Shown piece after piece: positions 1 to 7,008 of a DNA stretch of 13,081 nt. Both the position numbers and the translations under genes were made by a program. Below the pieces are notes generated by a model, which worked only from the letters and a program-made list of their open reading frames with translations, was not told where the DNA came from and did no database searches. The stretch is from Spirochaetia bacterium (GTDB lineage: Bacteria > Spirochaetota > Spirochaetia > Treponematales > Breznakiellaceae): assembly GCA_025997715.1 (NCBI GenBank), contig BNUY01000087.1, positions 1-13,081 on the forward strand, given 5' to 3'. Position 1 is the first letter of the stretch, and every line of letters begins with the position of its first letter.

Positions 1-61
1 GCAATTGGAGCACGGGTTTGTACACATCATTGAAAACACCTGGCCGCCGGTTTTCGGATGA
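1..61 (+). CDS. Possible 3' end of a gene cut by the window edge
   Basis: Reading from base 2, an open frame runs to a TGA at 59-61 and gives a 19-residue tail ending in TWPPVFG. There is too little to recognise. The opposite strand is also open here: a minus-strand frame from an ATG at 67-69 runs off the left edge (begins MEFHPKTGG, ends near CTNPCSNC), but it has no ribosome-binding site in front. Either, or neither, may be coding; the sequence left of the window would decide. Confidence 0.2.
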   Translation, partial: QLEHGFVHIIENTWPPVFG

Positions 62-107
62 AACTCCATAAAGAAGGTACAGACTGCTAAAAAACGGCGG
101 GTAAAAT

Positions 108-135
108 TTGACAGGCCCCCGGAAGCGCCTAAATT
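108..135 (+). promoter_or_regulatory. Candidate promoter for the small ORF at 142
   Basis: TTGACA at 108-113 matches the -35 consensus fully; TAAATT at 130-135 matches the -10 consensus at four of six positions; the spacer is 16 nt. Six bases then separate the -10 from the ATG at 142, so the predicted transcript would start at or next to the start codon. This is by eye only, and chance matches of this quality occur in AT-rich DNA. Confidence 0.3.
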
Positions 136-141
136 CAGGAT

Positions 142-456
142 ATGAATGTATCTAAAAAAGATTGGAAGATTGATTTGAAAAAAATGCGCTGCCGGAATCC
201 TGAAATGGGAATCGAAATTTCATTTATTGTTACCAATGGAAACGGGCTGTTTGGAATTATCACCAGGACAGAATCGGGTTTACATCAATACATCGCCGGC
301 AGCGGCTGTGACCTGAATTGTATCCATGATCAATTTATTGGCATAGCCCGCTACTATTTCGCAAGAAAATACTATAAAAAAAATAATCCTTATAAACGTA
401 TCCCGGATATGCCGGGTAAAGCTTGCCCCACACGAAAGCGTAACTTAGGCCTTTAG
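142..456 (+). CDS. Small basic hypothetical protein (104 aa)
   Basis: I do not recognise this protein. It is rich in Lys/Arg at both ends, with a more hydrophobic middle (residues about 25-50, including IVTNGNGLFGIITR) and three cysteines around residues 56-94 (GSGCDLNCIH, KACPT). It shows no signal peptide, membrane helix or lipobox. The ATG at 142 is preceded by AGGA only one base away, too close for a normal Shine-Dalgarno, so translation would be weak or leaderless from the candidate promoter at 108-135. It converges on trxB and the two 3' ends overlap by 12 nt (445-456). Codon choice is AT-leaning, unlike trxB. It may be a real lineage-specific gene or a remnant; the lack of a good ribosome-binding site keeps confidence moderate. 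Confidence 0.45.
   Translation: MNVSKKDWKIDLKKMRCRNPEMGIEISFIVTNGNGLFGIITRTESGLHQYIAGSGCDLNCIHDQFIGIARYYFARKYYKKNNPYKRIPDMPGKACPTRKRNLGL
402..416. other. Short perfect inverted repeat near the convergent gene ends
   Basis: CCCGG (402-406) and CCGGG (412-416) form a five-pair GC stem with a five-base loop, 29 nt past the trxB stop on the minus strand and inside the small ORF. A run of T on the minus strand exists (around 376-384) but lies about 18 nt after the stem, so this is at best a weak or atypical terminator for trxB. Confidence 0.25.
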
Positions 457-1398
457 CGAATCAATATACTCCGCAGCGCAGTGGGCGGCGATGGCCCCTT
501 CGGCGGCGGCGACCACCACCTGGCGGAAGGGGCTGGCGCGGACATCCCCGGCGGCGAAGAGGCCCGGGATGGCGCTCTCCATGCGCTGGTCCGTAATGAT
601 GTAGCCCGCTTTATCGGTGAAAGCCCCTTGGGTCCATGCAGCGGGGATAAAGCCGATCTGGGGGACGGTTCCGGCGAAGATGAATACTGCATCGGCCGGT
701 TCCTCGTATTGTTTTTTTGCGGCGCTGTCTTCCAGCAATACCGCCGTGACCTGTTTGTCTCCCCGGATTTCCACCGGGCGGGTGTTGAAACGGACCTCGA
801 TACGGGGGTTTTCAAGAACCCGTTGGGCCACCCCCTTTTGGGCACGGAAGGCATCCCGGCGATGAGCCAGGATGACCTTGTCAGTTAACAGCGAAAGGTA
901 CCGGGCTTCATCGCAGGCCGCATCGCCGCCGCCTACCACCAGGATTTTTTTGCCCTTGAAAAAGGGGCCGTCGCAACTGGCGCAGTAGGAAACGCCCCGG
1001 CCTGCAAATTCCGCCTCGCCGGGTATGCCCAGGCTACGGTGGCTTGCGCCGGTGGCGAGGATTACCGCATAGGCGCGGAGTGTTCTGCCGCTGTCCAGGA
1101 CGGCGCTAAAAAGGCTGCCCGTTTTCTCCAGGGAAAGGACCCCGTCGCCGATGATTTTTGCGCCGAAGTTTTCCGCCTGACGGCGCATGTCCTCGGCAAA
1201 ATCAAAGCCCGAACGGGGATTGAGGTCACCGGGGTAGTTTTCCAGTTTGTCGATCAGCAGGGCTTGGCCGCCCGGAGACATCTGCTCTATTGCCAGAACC
1301 TTGAGGTTGGCACGGCTGCCGTATTGCGCGGCGGCGAGGCCCGCGGGACCGGCGCCCAGGATGAGTAAATCTGCATCAACTTGTGAATGGTCAAACAT
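445..1398 (-). CDS. trxB: Thioredoxin reductase (NADPH, FAD)
   Basis: Class II thioredoxin reductase, a cytoplasmic flavoenzyme that passes electrons from NADPH through FAD and a redox dithiol to thioredoxin. In order: FAD-binding GAGPAG (residues 15-20), the PGGQ loop (42-45), the redox pair C139-A-S-C142 followed by DGPFF (the usual form is CATC), NADPH-binding GGGDAA (156-161) with HRRDAFR (179-185), and the C-terminal FAD signature GLFAAGDVRASPFRQ (279-293). Length 317 aa, close to the 321 aa of E. coli TrxB. I chose the ATG at 1396-1398: GGAG (1408-1411) lies nine bases before it, while the upstream in-frame ATGs at 1420-1422 and 1411-1413 overlap creD and have no ribosome-binding site. 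The start is one base after the creD stop, so translation is probably coupled. No thioredoxin gene is adjacent. Function is sure; the start is likely. Confidence 0.95.
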   Translation of the reverse strand: MFDHSQVDADLLILGAGPAGLAAAQYGSRANLKVLAIEQMSPGGQALLIDKLENYPGDLNPRSGFDFAEDMRRQAENFGAKIIGDGVLSLEKTGSLFSAVLDSGRTLRAYAVILATGASHRSLGIPGEAEFAGRGVSYCASCDGPFFKGKKILVVGGGDAACDEARYLSLLTDKVILAHRRDAFRAQKGVAQRVLENPRIEVRFNTRPVEIRGDKQVTAVLLEDSAAKKQYEEPADAVFIFAGTVPQIGFIPAAWTQGAFTDKAGYIITDQRMESAIPGLFAAGDVRASPFRQVVVAAAEGAIAAHCAAEYIDSLKA

Positions 1399-1399
1399 G

Positions 1400-2764
1400 C
1401 TATTCTTCTCCATACCAATCAAGCTTACGGGTAAGAAACATAACTAACGCTATTACTACAAAAGTACCAATAGAACCAATAAGCAGTGCGTAAGATTCTG
1501 CATTCAGGACCGCATAGAGCAGAATATATGATATGGCCACAACTAACCCCATATACCAGCTTTTATTCCACGAAGGTAATAAAGAACGTGAATAAAGTGT
1601 CATCATTATGGTTACCGCCAATGCCGCAATAAGGTAGGCGGTATAGAAAGGCATTTGTTCAGATAATGAAAGCAACAAAAGATAAAAAACCGCGTTGCCT
1701 ATACCGGAAAGCAAATACGGTACCGGATGGATACGCTTTTTCGTGAATATTTCCAGCAAAAATAATGTCAGGAACGGAACAATCAAAAATAGAATCGCAT
1801 ATTTTACCGCGCGGGTATTTAATGCATACGTATCTATGGTACGGAAAAAGTTTACCCCGAATAATGAAGCGGTATAATCACTGCTATCCTTATATTCCTT
1901 CCAAAAAAGCGGGACATCCCGGCTTAAATAACTAATATCCCAGGATGCAGAAAAATCATTATCGGTGATGGTTGATTCACCCGGCAGGAATGCCCCTTGA
2001 AAAGAAGGCGAATTCCAATCGGAAGCAATACTGACATGGGTGTCCTGCCCTATTGGTAATACGCGTATATACTGCCCCCCTTGTATTTCTATATTGATAT
2101 TAAATGCTGCCGTGTTGTTTTCAAAACGAGGCAGCGCCGCATATATTCCACTGCCGGATTTATTATCCCAACCATAACTAACCAAACCATGCCCGCGATT
2201 TCCCGGTTGAAAAAAGAGATCGCGGTCATTCCAGGTTGATGTATTAATTTTGCGGATACCTTTCTGGCTGGAAAGAGCGATGATTAATTCCGCCTGGTTT
2301 AAGGAAATGCTTTCATTCGGCAATAGTTCTGAAATTGCCATCGCCGGATCAAAGCTGCCGCGTAACGAAAGTGTTCCTGAAAAGAGGGGCACAGAAAAAA
2401 TACCGCGTTTCCGCACTTCGGTTTTGAAAACAGCGGCAATATCCAGTTTTTTTGGACTCACCACAAGCGTAAAGGGAGTTTTAATTATTTCAATTTTTTC
2501 CCCTTCTTTTTCGGTTTTAGTACGGACTTCTTCTGTTTTAACACCGGGGATTGTTATAATAGGTCCCGCCTCTATAAGCTGTTTCCCCCATGCTTCCATT
2601 ATATCCGATTCAGCATCCGCTGCGGTTCTTCCCCGCTCATTAACCAATCCGCGTATCATACTCAGCGGAATAAGTAAGAGCAAGATTAACCCTACGAGCA
2701 TGAGTACTTTAAACGTATACCCCTGGGTAAATTTCTTAAACCCCGGTTTTTGAGAATTGTCCAT
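1400..2764 (-). CDS. creD: CreD family inner-membrane protein
   Basis: CreD (Cet) family, 454 aa against 450 aa in E. coli. One N-terminal membrane helix (about 18-40) runs into the family signature LIPLSMIRGLVNER, followed by a large extracytoplasmic part (about 45-315) and five more predicted helices at about 322-340, 350-367, 374-392, 404-421 and 425-444. The stretch KRIHPVPYLLSG followed by FYLLLLSLSEQ (about 343-369) is the clearest family match. In E. coli creD is the main output of the CreBC two-component system and affects envelope behaviour, but its biochemical activity is not known; no creBC genes are seen here. AAGGAG sits eight bases before the ATG. It lies 44 nt after metH and 1 nt before trxB. 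The gene is visibly AT-rich (sample line 1561-1620: 21 G/C of 60) between two GC-rich genes, which suggests it may have been inserted into the operon. Confidence 0.92.
   Translation of the reverse strand: MDNSQKPGFKKFTQGYTFKVLMLVGLILLLLIPLSMIRGLVNERGRTAADAESDIMEAWGKQLIEAGPIITIPGVKTEEVRTKTEKEGEKIEIIKTPFTLVVSPKKLDIAAVFKTEVRKRGIFSVPLFSGTLSLRGSFDPAMAISELLPNESISLNQAELIIALSSQKGIRKINTSTWNDRDLFFQPGNRGHGLVSYGWDNKSGSGIYAALPRFENNTAAFNINIEIQGGQYIRVLPIGQDTHVSIASDWNSPSFQGAFLPGESTITDNDFSASWDISYLSRDVPLFWKEYKDSSDYTASLFGVNFFRTIDTYALNTRAVKYAILFLIVPFLTLFLLEIFTKKRIHPVPYLLSGIGNAVFYLLLLSLSEQMPFYTAYLIAALAVTIMMTLYSRSLLPSWNKSWYMGLVVAISYILLYAVLNAESYALLIGSIGTFVVIALVMFLTRKLDWYGEE
1408..1411 (-). promoter_or_regulatory. 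trxB ribosome-binding site inside creD
   Basis: GGAG on the minus strand lies within the last codons of creD (encoding GEE), nine bases before the trxB ATG at 1398. It decides the start choice for trxB and implies that ribosomes finishing creD sit directly over the trxB initiation region. Confidence 0.7.
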
Positions 2765-2808
2765 ATATTAATCTCCTTCCTCGCTATTAGTTCAAAATAA
2801 AAGCCCCT

Positions 2809-5800
2809 CTAAATCCGCCCCAGCCGCCTCCGCGCTTCCTCTACCCCAATCCCTTTCCGTTTCGCCCAGTCCTCAAGCTGCTCCTCCCCCACCGGGGCGG
2901 CGCTGAAATAGTAGGTGCCGGGACTGGAAAATACCATGCCGCACACCGATGCTGCGGGCACTATCATGGCGGATTCGGTCAGGGTGAGGCCGCAGCGTTT
3001 CTGCGCATCCAGCAGATCAAAGGCCAGCCGTTTATCCTGATGGTCCGGGCAGGGGGGATACCCGAAGGCAGGGCGTATTCCCGGATGGTCCTCTTCCGAT
3101 GCATACCCCCACCATTCCCGGCGTATGCGAAGGTGGATCTCCTCGGCAAAGGCTTCGGCCAGGCTGTCCGCCAGGGTGCCCAGGAGCAGGGCGCTGTAGT
3201 CATCCTGCCGAGCCCGGTACTCAGCGGCGGCGGTCTCCAGCCCGAACCCGGCGCTGAGGGCGAAGAAGCCCAGCCAGCCATTGTCTTGGGGCAGGAAATC
3301 CGCCAGGCAGGGGTTTGGCCCACCGGCACGCTTTTTCGCCTGGTTCCGCAGGAAGGCAAACCGGGCAGGATCTTTGCTGCCGTATACCAGAACATCATCC
3401 CCTTGGGAGCAGGCGGGAAAAATCCCCAGGACTCCCCGCAGTTCAAGCAGCTTTTCTGCGCATACCCGGTCCAGGATTTTCCGGGCATCCGTAAGTAATG
3501 TTCCCGCTCCTTTTCGATCCACATTCCAGATGCGCAGAAACCCATCCCAATCAAGGTAGGGGATAATCCGTTCAAGGGGATACCCGTTTACATCAATGAG
3601 GCCCTTGGTCGCCGGTTCTTGAACCGCAGGCTCCGGAACCGGCCCGGAGCCGCCTTTTACCCGGTTTTTCCGCGCCGCTTCCAGGGAGACAAGCTCCGTC
3701 CCTACAGCAATACGTTCGTGCTGTTCCACCGCTTCACGGTACCGCCCTTCCATTTCCTCCAGAAACCGGGGCGCTTCGCTTGTCGAAAGCAGAGAACGGA
3801 CCACGGAGGCGGATTGCCCCGCGTCACTCACGTACACCACGGGGCCGGAATACTCCGGGGCCAGCCGCAGGGCAGTATGGGCCAGGCTTGTGGTGGCGCC
3901 GCCGATGATCAGGGGAATGGTCATCCGCCGCTTTTCCATCTCCCGGGCGGTACGGACCATCTCCTCCAGGGACGGAGTGATAAGCCCCGAAAGGCCGACC
4001 ATGCAGGCGCCCTCTTTTTCTGCGGCATCCAGAATAGCCTCGGCGGGAACCATGATCCCCAGGTCCCGCACCGTATACCCGTTACAGCCCAGGACCACAC
4101 CGACAATGTTTTTGCCGATGTCGTGGACATCACCCTTCACCGTTGCCAGGAATATCGTCCCGCCGCCTTCCGCCGCATCGCCGCCCGCCTTCTCCTGCTC
4201 AATAAAGGGTTCCAGAACGGACACCGCCTTCTTCATCACCCGTGCGCTGCGGATCACCTGGGGGAGGAACATCTTCCCCTCACCAAAAAGCCGGCTTACT
4301 TCCCGCATACCCCGCATCAGGGGGCCCTCCACCAGTTCCAGGGACCGGGTGTACCGGGGCCGTAATTCCAGTACATCCCCCTCAATGTAGTCGTCGATGC
4401 CCTTAATCAGGGCATGAACCACCCGCTCTTCCACATCAAGGGATCGCCAGGAAGCGGCGCTTGTCTTAGCAGCGTTACCCGCACCGGAATCATCGGCGGC
4501 GTCCTTTATGGCTATGGCCATGGTCAGGAGCCGGTCCGCAGCATTGGAAGTTTTGCAAAGCAACAAAGCTTCCGCAGCGTCCCGCAGATCGCTGTCAAGA
4601 GCATCGTAGGAAATGAGCGCGCCGGGGTTTACAATCGCCATGGAAAGTCCCGCGTCAAAGCTATGCTTCAAAAACACTGCGTGCATGGCCTCCCGGACCG
4701 TGTCGTTGCCCCGGAAACTGAAACTCAGGTTGGTTATACCCCCGGAAATCTGCGCGTAGGGGCAGTTTTCGCTGATCCATTGGCAGGAACGGATAAAGTC
4801 CAGGGCATACCGGTCGTGTTCGGGAATGCCCGTGGCTACCGAAAGGACGTTGGGATCAAAGACAATATCCTCCGGGGGAAACCCGTCCTCAACTAAAATA
4901 GTATAACTGCGTTTGGCAATCTCAATCTTCCGCTCGTATTCCGCGCCTTGGCCCCGCTCGTCAAAGAGCATCACCACCACCGCCGCGCCGTAACGCCGGG
5001 CAAGCCGCGCCTTCCGCAGGAACTCCGCCGGGCCCTCCTTCAGGCTGATGGAATTCACCAGACCCTTCCCCTGGATAAGCTTGAGCCCCGCTTCAATTAC
5101 CTCCCAGCGGGAACTGTCCACCATCACCGGGACACGGGCTATGTCGGGGTCCGCAAGAGCCAGATTGAGGAAGGCCTTCATGGCAGCTTTTGCGTCCAGG
5201 AAAGGGTCGTCCATACCCACATTGATAAGCTCCGCCCCCGCTTCTATCATGTCCCGAACCAGGGGCAGCACACCGGTATAGTTTTCATCCTTGATGAGCT
5301 TGAGGCATTTCCGGCATCCCGCCACATTGGTCCGCTCCCCAATTTTCGTAAGCCCCCGCTCCCGGTTTACCGTGAAGGGCTCAAGCCCCGCCAAAACCGT
5401 TCGCCGGGGAATTTCCGGAATCTTCCGGGGCGCGTAGTTCACCGCCTTGGCGGCAATGGCGGCGATGTGATCCGGGGTGGAACCGCAGCAGCCTCCAATG
5501 ATGTTCACCAGGCCTTCCTTCATATATTCTTCCACCGCTCCGGCCATGGTTTCCGGGGTTTCGTCGTATGCGCCGAAACGGTTGGGCAGCCCCGCGTTGG
5601 GGTAGGCGATTATCATGCAGGGGGCGGCGCCGGTAAGGGCGGCGATATGGGGCTTCAGCTTTTCCGCGCCGAAGGAACAGTTCAGGCCGACCGCCCAGAG
5701 GTTTGCGTGGGCCATCGAAACCCAGAAGGCCTCCACGGTCTGCCCCGAAAGGAGCCGGCCTGCGGTGTCGGAAATGGTGGCGGAAAATATCAGGGGTGTG

Positions 5801-6408
5801 TCGAGATGCCGCTCCTCCAGCAGTCGGTTAATGGCAAAGGCGGCGGCTTTGGCGTTCAGGGTGTCGTAGAGGGTTTCCGCCAGCAGGATGTCCGCGCCCC
5901 CGTCCAGCAATCCCCGGGCATTGTCGTAATAGGCCGCTTCCAACTCGTCCCAGGTAACGGCCCGCTTACCGGGCTCGTTCATGTCCGGGGAGATGCTGCC
6001 GCTCCGGGTGGTGGGGCCGATGCTCCCCGCCACAAACCGGGGCTTATCCGCCGTGGAAAATTTGTCAGCCGCTTTCCGGGCTATCCCTGCCGCTGCGGCG
6101 CTTATCTCGTAGGCAAGACCGGCCAAGCCGTAATCCGCCAGGGACACCGCCGTAGAGTTGAGGCTGCAGGTCTCGATAATATCCGCCCCGGCCGCCAGAT
6201 ATGCTTCGTGTATGGATGAAATTATTTCCGGCTTGGTCAGGCAGAGCAGGTCGTTGCAGCCCAGGAGTTCCGTGGGGTGGTTCGCAAACCGGGAACCCCG
6301 GAAATCCGCCTCCGTGGGCTTGAAACGCTGGATCATGGTGCCCATGGCCCCGTCCAGGATGAGGATACGCCGTGAGGCCAGATTGGTAAGCTGTTCCCGT
6401 ATATTCAT
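2809..6408 (-). CDS. metH: Cobalamin-dependent methionine synthase
   Basis: Transfers the methyl group of 5-methyltetrahydrofolate to homocysteine through a cobalamin cofactor in the cytoplasm, giving methionine and tetrahydrofolate. All five modules are present in 1199 aa. Homocysteine module (about 12-330) has zinc ligands C244 (GLNCSF) and C307-C308 (GGCCGS). The folate module (about 350-615) has the pterin ligands D431, N452, D518 and N560 by position against known MetH. The cap is about 650-735. The B12 module (about 745-880) has D760-V-H762-D-I-G, with H762 the cobalt ligand and S813 completing the triad. The reactivation module (about 930-1199) has the SAM-binding [10 protein letters not shown] (1112-1121). 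Oddities in the folate module are C365-R-K-C368 where E. coli has Ser and Phe, and LINVGMDD where the usual form is IDINMDEG. The start is fixed by an in-frame TGA at 6421-6423. No Shine-Dalgarno precedes it (CTCCTCCC instead) and no riboswitch-sized leader exists. Confidence 0.98.
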   Translation of the reverse strand: MNIREQLTNLASRRILILDGAMGTMIQRFKPTEADFRGSRFANHPTELLGCNDLLCLTKPEIISSIHEAYLAAGADIIETCSLNSTAVSLADYGLAGLAYEISAAAAGIARKAADKFSTADKPRFVAGSIGPTTRSGSISPDMNEPGKRAVTWDELEAAYYDNARGLLDGGADILLAETLYDTLNAKAAAFAINRLLEERHLDTPLIFSATISDTAGRLLSGQTVEAFWVSMAHANLWAVGLNCSFGAEKLKPHIAALTGAAPCMIIAYPNAGLPNRFGAYDETPETMAGAVEEYMKEGLVNIIGGCCGSTPDHIAAIAAKAVNYAPRKIPEIPRRTVLAGLEPFTVNRERGLTKIGERTNVAGCRKCLKLIKDENYTGVLPLVRDMIEAGAELINVGMDDPFLDAKAAMKAFLNLALADPDIARVPVMVDSSRWEVIEAGLKLIQGKGLVNSISLKEGPAEFLRKARLARRYGAAVVVMLFDERGQGAEYERKIEIAKRSYTILVEDGFPPEDIVFDPNVLSVATGIPEHDRYALDFIRSCQWISENCPYAQISGGITNLSFSFRGNDTVREAMHAVFLKHSFDAGLSMAIVNPGALISYDALDSDLRDAAEALLLCKTSNAADRLLTMAIAIKDAADDSGAGNAAKTSAASWRSLDVEERVVHALIKGIDDYIEGDVLELRPRYTRSLELVEGPLMRGMREVSRLFGEGKMFLPQVIRSARVMKKAVSVLEPFIEQEKAGGDAAEGGGTIFLATVKGDVHDIGKNIVGVVLGCNGYTVRDLGIMVPAEAILDAAEKEGACMVGLSGLITPSLEEMVRTAREMEKRRMTIPLIIGGATTSLAHTALRLAPEYSGPVVYVSDAGQSASVVRSLLSTSEAPRFLEEMEGRYREAVEQHERIAVGTELVSLEAARKNRVKGGSGPVPEPAVQEPATKGLIDVNGYPLERIIPYLDWDGFLRIWNVDRKGAGTLLTDARKILDRVCAEKLLELRGVLGIFPACSQGDDVLVYGSKDPARFAFLRNQAKKRAGGPNPCLADFLPQDNGWLGFFALSAGFGLETAAAEYRARQDDYSALLLGTLADSLAEAFAEEIHLRIRREWWGYASEEDHPGIRPAFGYPPCPDHQDKRLAFDLLDAQKRCGLTLTESAMIVPAASVCGMVFSSPGTYYFSAAPVGEEQLEDWAKRKGIGVEEARRRLGRI

Positions 6409-6414
6409 GGGAGG

Positions 6415-6423
6415 AGTATATCA
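6415..6423 (-). promoter_or_regulatory. Extended -10 promoter of metH, likely leaderless
   Basis: On the minus strand TGA followed directly by TATACT forms an extended -10 element (TGn-TATAAT type). Only six bases, CCTCCC, separate it from the metH ATG, so the normal start point of transcription would fall on the A of ATG. The -35 position (TGGTGA at a 17-nt spacer) is weak, as is common when an extended -10 is present. Transcription from here would give an mRNA without a 5' leader. Confidence 0.5.
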
Positions 6424-6485
6424 AAAAAGGCTTTTACTCACCACCCCGCTATTCTGCGCCGCCTCCAACCATCAAAGGAAGGCAT

Positions 6486-6809
6486 TCAGGGTGCTTCCCT
6501 ATGCCGTATTTCAAGTTTAATCGTTTCAACGGTCTTTGCCAGTTCTTTCTCAATGATGTGGTCAACCAGCGTCAAAAAGCCGTCATCTGCTGATTTTTCT
6601 TCTGGGGTATAAAACAAGGCGGAGGCGGAAACCCTGAGTATTTTAGTAATCTTTTCCAATAATTCAGCGGAAACAAAGCCTGCCCCGGTTTCGAGGGTAC
6701 TGAGATGTTTTGGTGTGATGTCCAGTTTTTCAGATAAGCATTCCTGAGATAGCTGTCTTTGTTTCCGGTAATGTTTCAAGTTTGCCCCAAAAATTGCCTT
6801 TATGTCCAT
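6486..6809 (-). CDS. XRE-family helix-turn-helix regulator
   Basis: A 107-aa DNA-binding protein of the Cro/C1 (XRE) type. The helix-turn-helix domain spans about residues 8-63, with LSQECLSEKLDITPKHLS (20-37) covering the first two helices and the recognition helix, then LETG and the LLEKITKILRVSASALF end (51-67) typical of the fold. The C-terminal part (about 75-107) is a charged probable helix that may mediate dimer contacts. I chose the ATG at 6807-6809 because the fold begins right there; a TTG 36 bases upstream keeps the frame open but adds a tail unlike the family. No strong ribosome-binding site is seen before either. It is divergent from the lipoprotein genes and 77 nt upstream of metH in the same direction, so the target could be its own promoter, the lipoprotein promoter, or metH. 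The target cannot be told from sequence. Confidence 0.88.
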   Translation of the reverse strand: MDIKAIFGANLKHYRKQRQLSQECLSEKLDITPKHLSTLETGAGFVSAELLEKITKILRVSASALFYTPEEKSADDGFLTLVDHIIEKELAKTVETIKLEIRHREAP

Positions 6810-6858
6810 ATTTGAATAATTCAGTATCCCTTTAAGTCTAAACAACCGCCTTAAATAT

Positions 6859-6875
6859 AAGAATTATCAAGAATT
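6859..6875. repeat. Direct repeat AAGAATT, 10-bp phase
   Basis: AAGAATT occurs at 6859-6865 and again at 6869-6875, exactly one helical turn apart, inside a larger imperfect palindrome with arms ATATAA (6855-6860) and TTATAT (6875-6880). It lies upstream of the XRE gene and of the lipoprotein promoter and could be an operator. AT-rich DNA makes such matches easy to find by chance. Confidence 0.3.
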
Positions 6876-6899
6876 TATATATTTGAGGTTATTTTTTTA

Positions 6900-6926
6900 T
6901 TGACAATATTACGTTTCAGGTATAAT
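6900..6926 (+). promoter_or_regulatory. Consensus sigma-70 promoter for the lipoprotein cluster
   Basis: TTGACA (6900-6905) and TATAAT (6921-6926) both match the consensus perfectly, with a 15-nt spacer that is two bases shorter than ideal. The shifted hexamer TAATAT (6923-6928) would give a 17-nt spacer. Transcription would start near 6933, leaving a leader of about 75 nt before the first lipoprotein start at 7009. The sequence upstream is strongly A/T-rich (6880-6900), like an UP element. A second TTGACA at 6930-6935 lies right after it, without a convincing -10 of its own. Confidence 0.65.
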
Positions 6927-6944
6927 ATTTTGACAAAACCCAGC

Positions 6945-6973
6945 TTTAAGGTTAGGTTAGAATAATTTAAGGT
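6945..6973 (+). repeat. Direct repeat TTTAAGGT in the lipoprotein leader
   Basis: TTTAAGGT occurs at 6945-6952 and at 6966-6973, 21 bp apart, which is two helical turns. TTTAAGG also occurs inverted at 6848-6854 before the XRE gene, and TTTAAG at 6831-6836. The phasing and position just after the promoter make it a candidate binding site for a regulator, possibly the neighbouring XRE protein. No experiment or known motif supports this. Confidence 0.3.
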
Positions 6974-6995
6974 GTATGATAAACAATACACCCAT

Positions 6996-7002
6996 AAAGG
7001 AG
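6996..7002 (+). promoter_or_regulatory. Ribosome-binding site of the first lipoprotein gene
   Basis: AAAGGAG lies six bases before the ATG at 7009. It rules out the in-frame ATG at 6976, which has no such site and would put the signal peptide 11 residues inside the protein. Confidence 0.8.
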
Positions 7003-7008
7003 TTTTTT

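Noticed and set aside
481..888. Open frame on the + strand opposite trxB
   Set aside because: Shadow of the GC-rich trxB codons; no ribosome-binding site and no recognisable domain.
2765..2808. Terminator between metH and creD
   Set aside because: There is a T-rich stretch on the minus strand but no inverted repeat before it; the spacing fits read-through in an operon.
4948..6219. Long open frame of 423 codons on the + strand opposite metH
   Set aside because: It lies wholly inside metH, whose domains and active-site residues are unmistakable. GC-rich codon bias opens antisense frames; the product is low-complexity Gly/Arg/His with no motif.
6409..6485. SAM or cobalamin riboswitch before metH
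   Set aside because: Only 77 bases separate metH from the XRE gene, with none of the conserved B12-box or SAM-I core visible and a promoter-like -10 next to the ATG.
6810..6845. TTG start 36 bases upstream for the XRE regulator
   Set aside because: The 12 extra residues are unlike the family and the domain begins right at the ATG at 6809. AAGGCGG before the TTG is a weak match, so this is not fully excluded.
6976..7008. Earlier ATG start for the first lipoprotein
   Set aside because: It would add 11 polar residues before the signal peptide and has no ribosome-binding site, while AAAGGAG sits six bases before the ATG at 7009.
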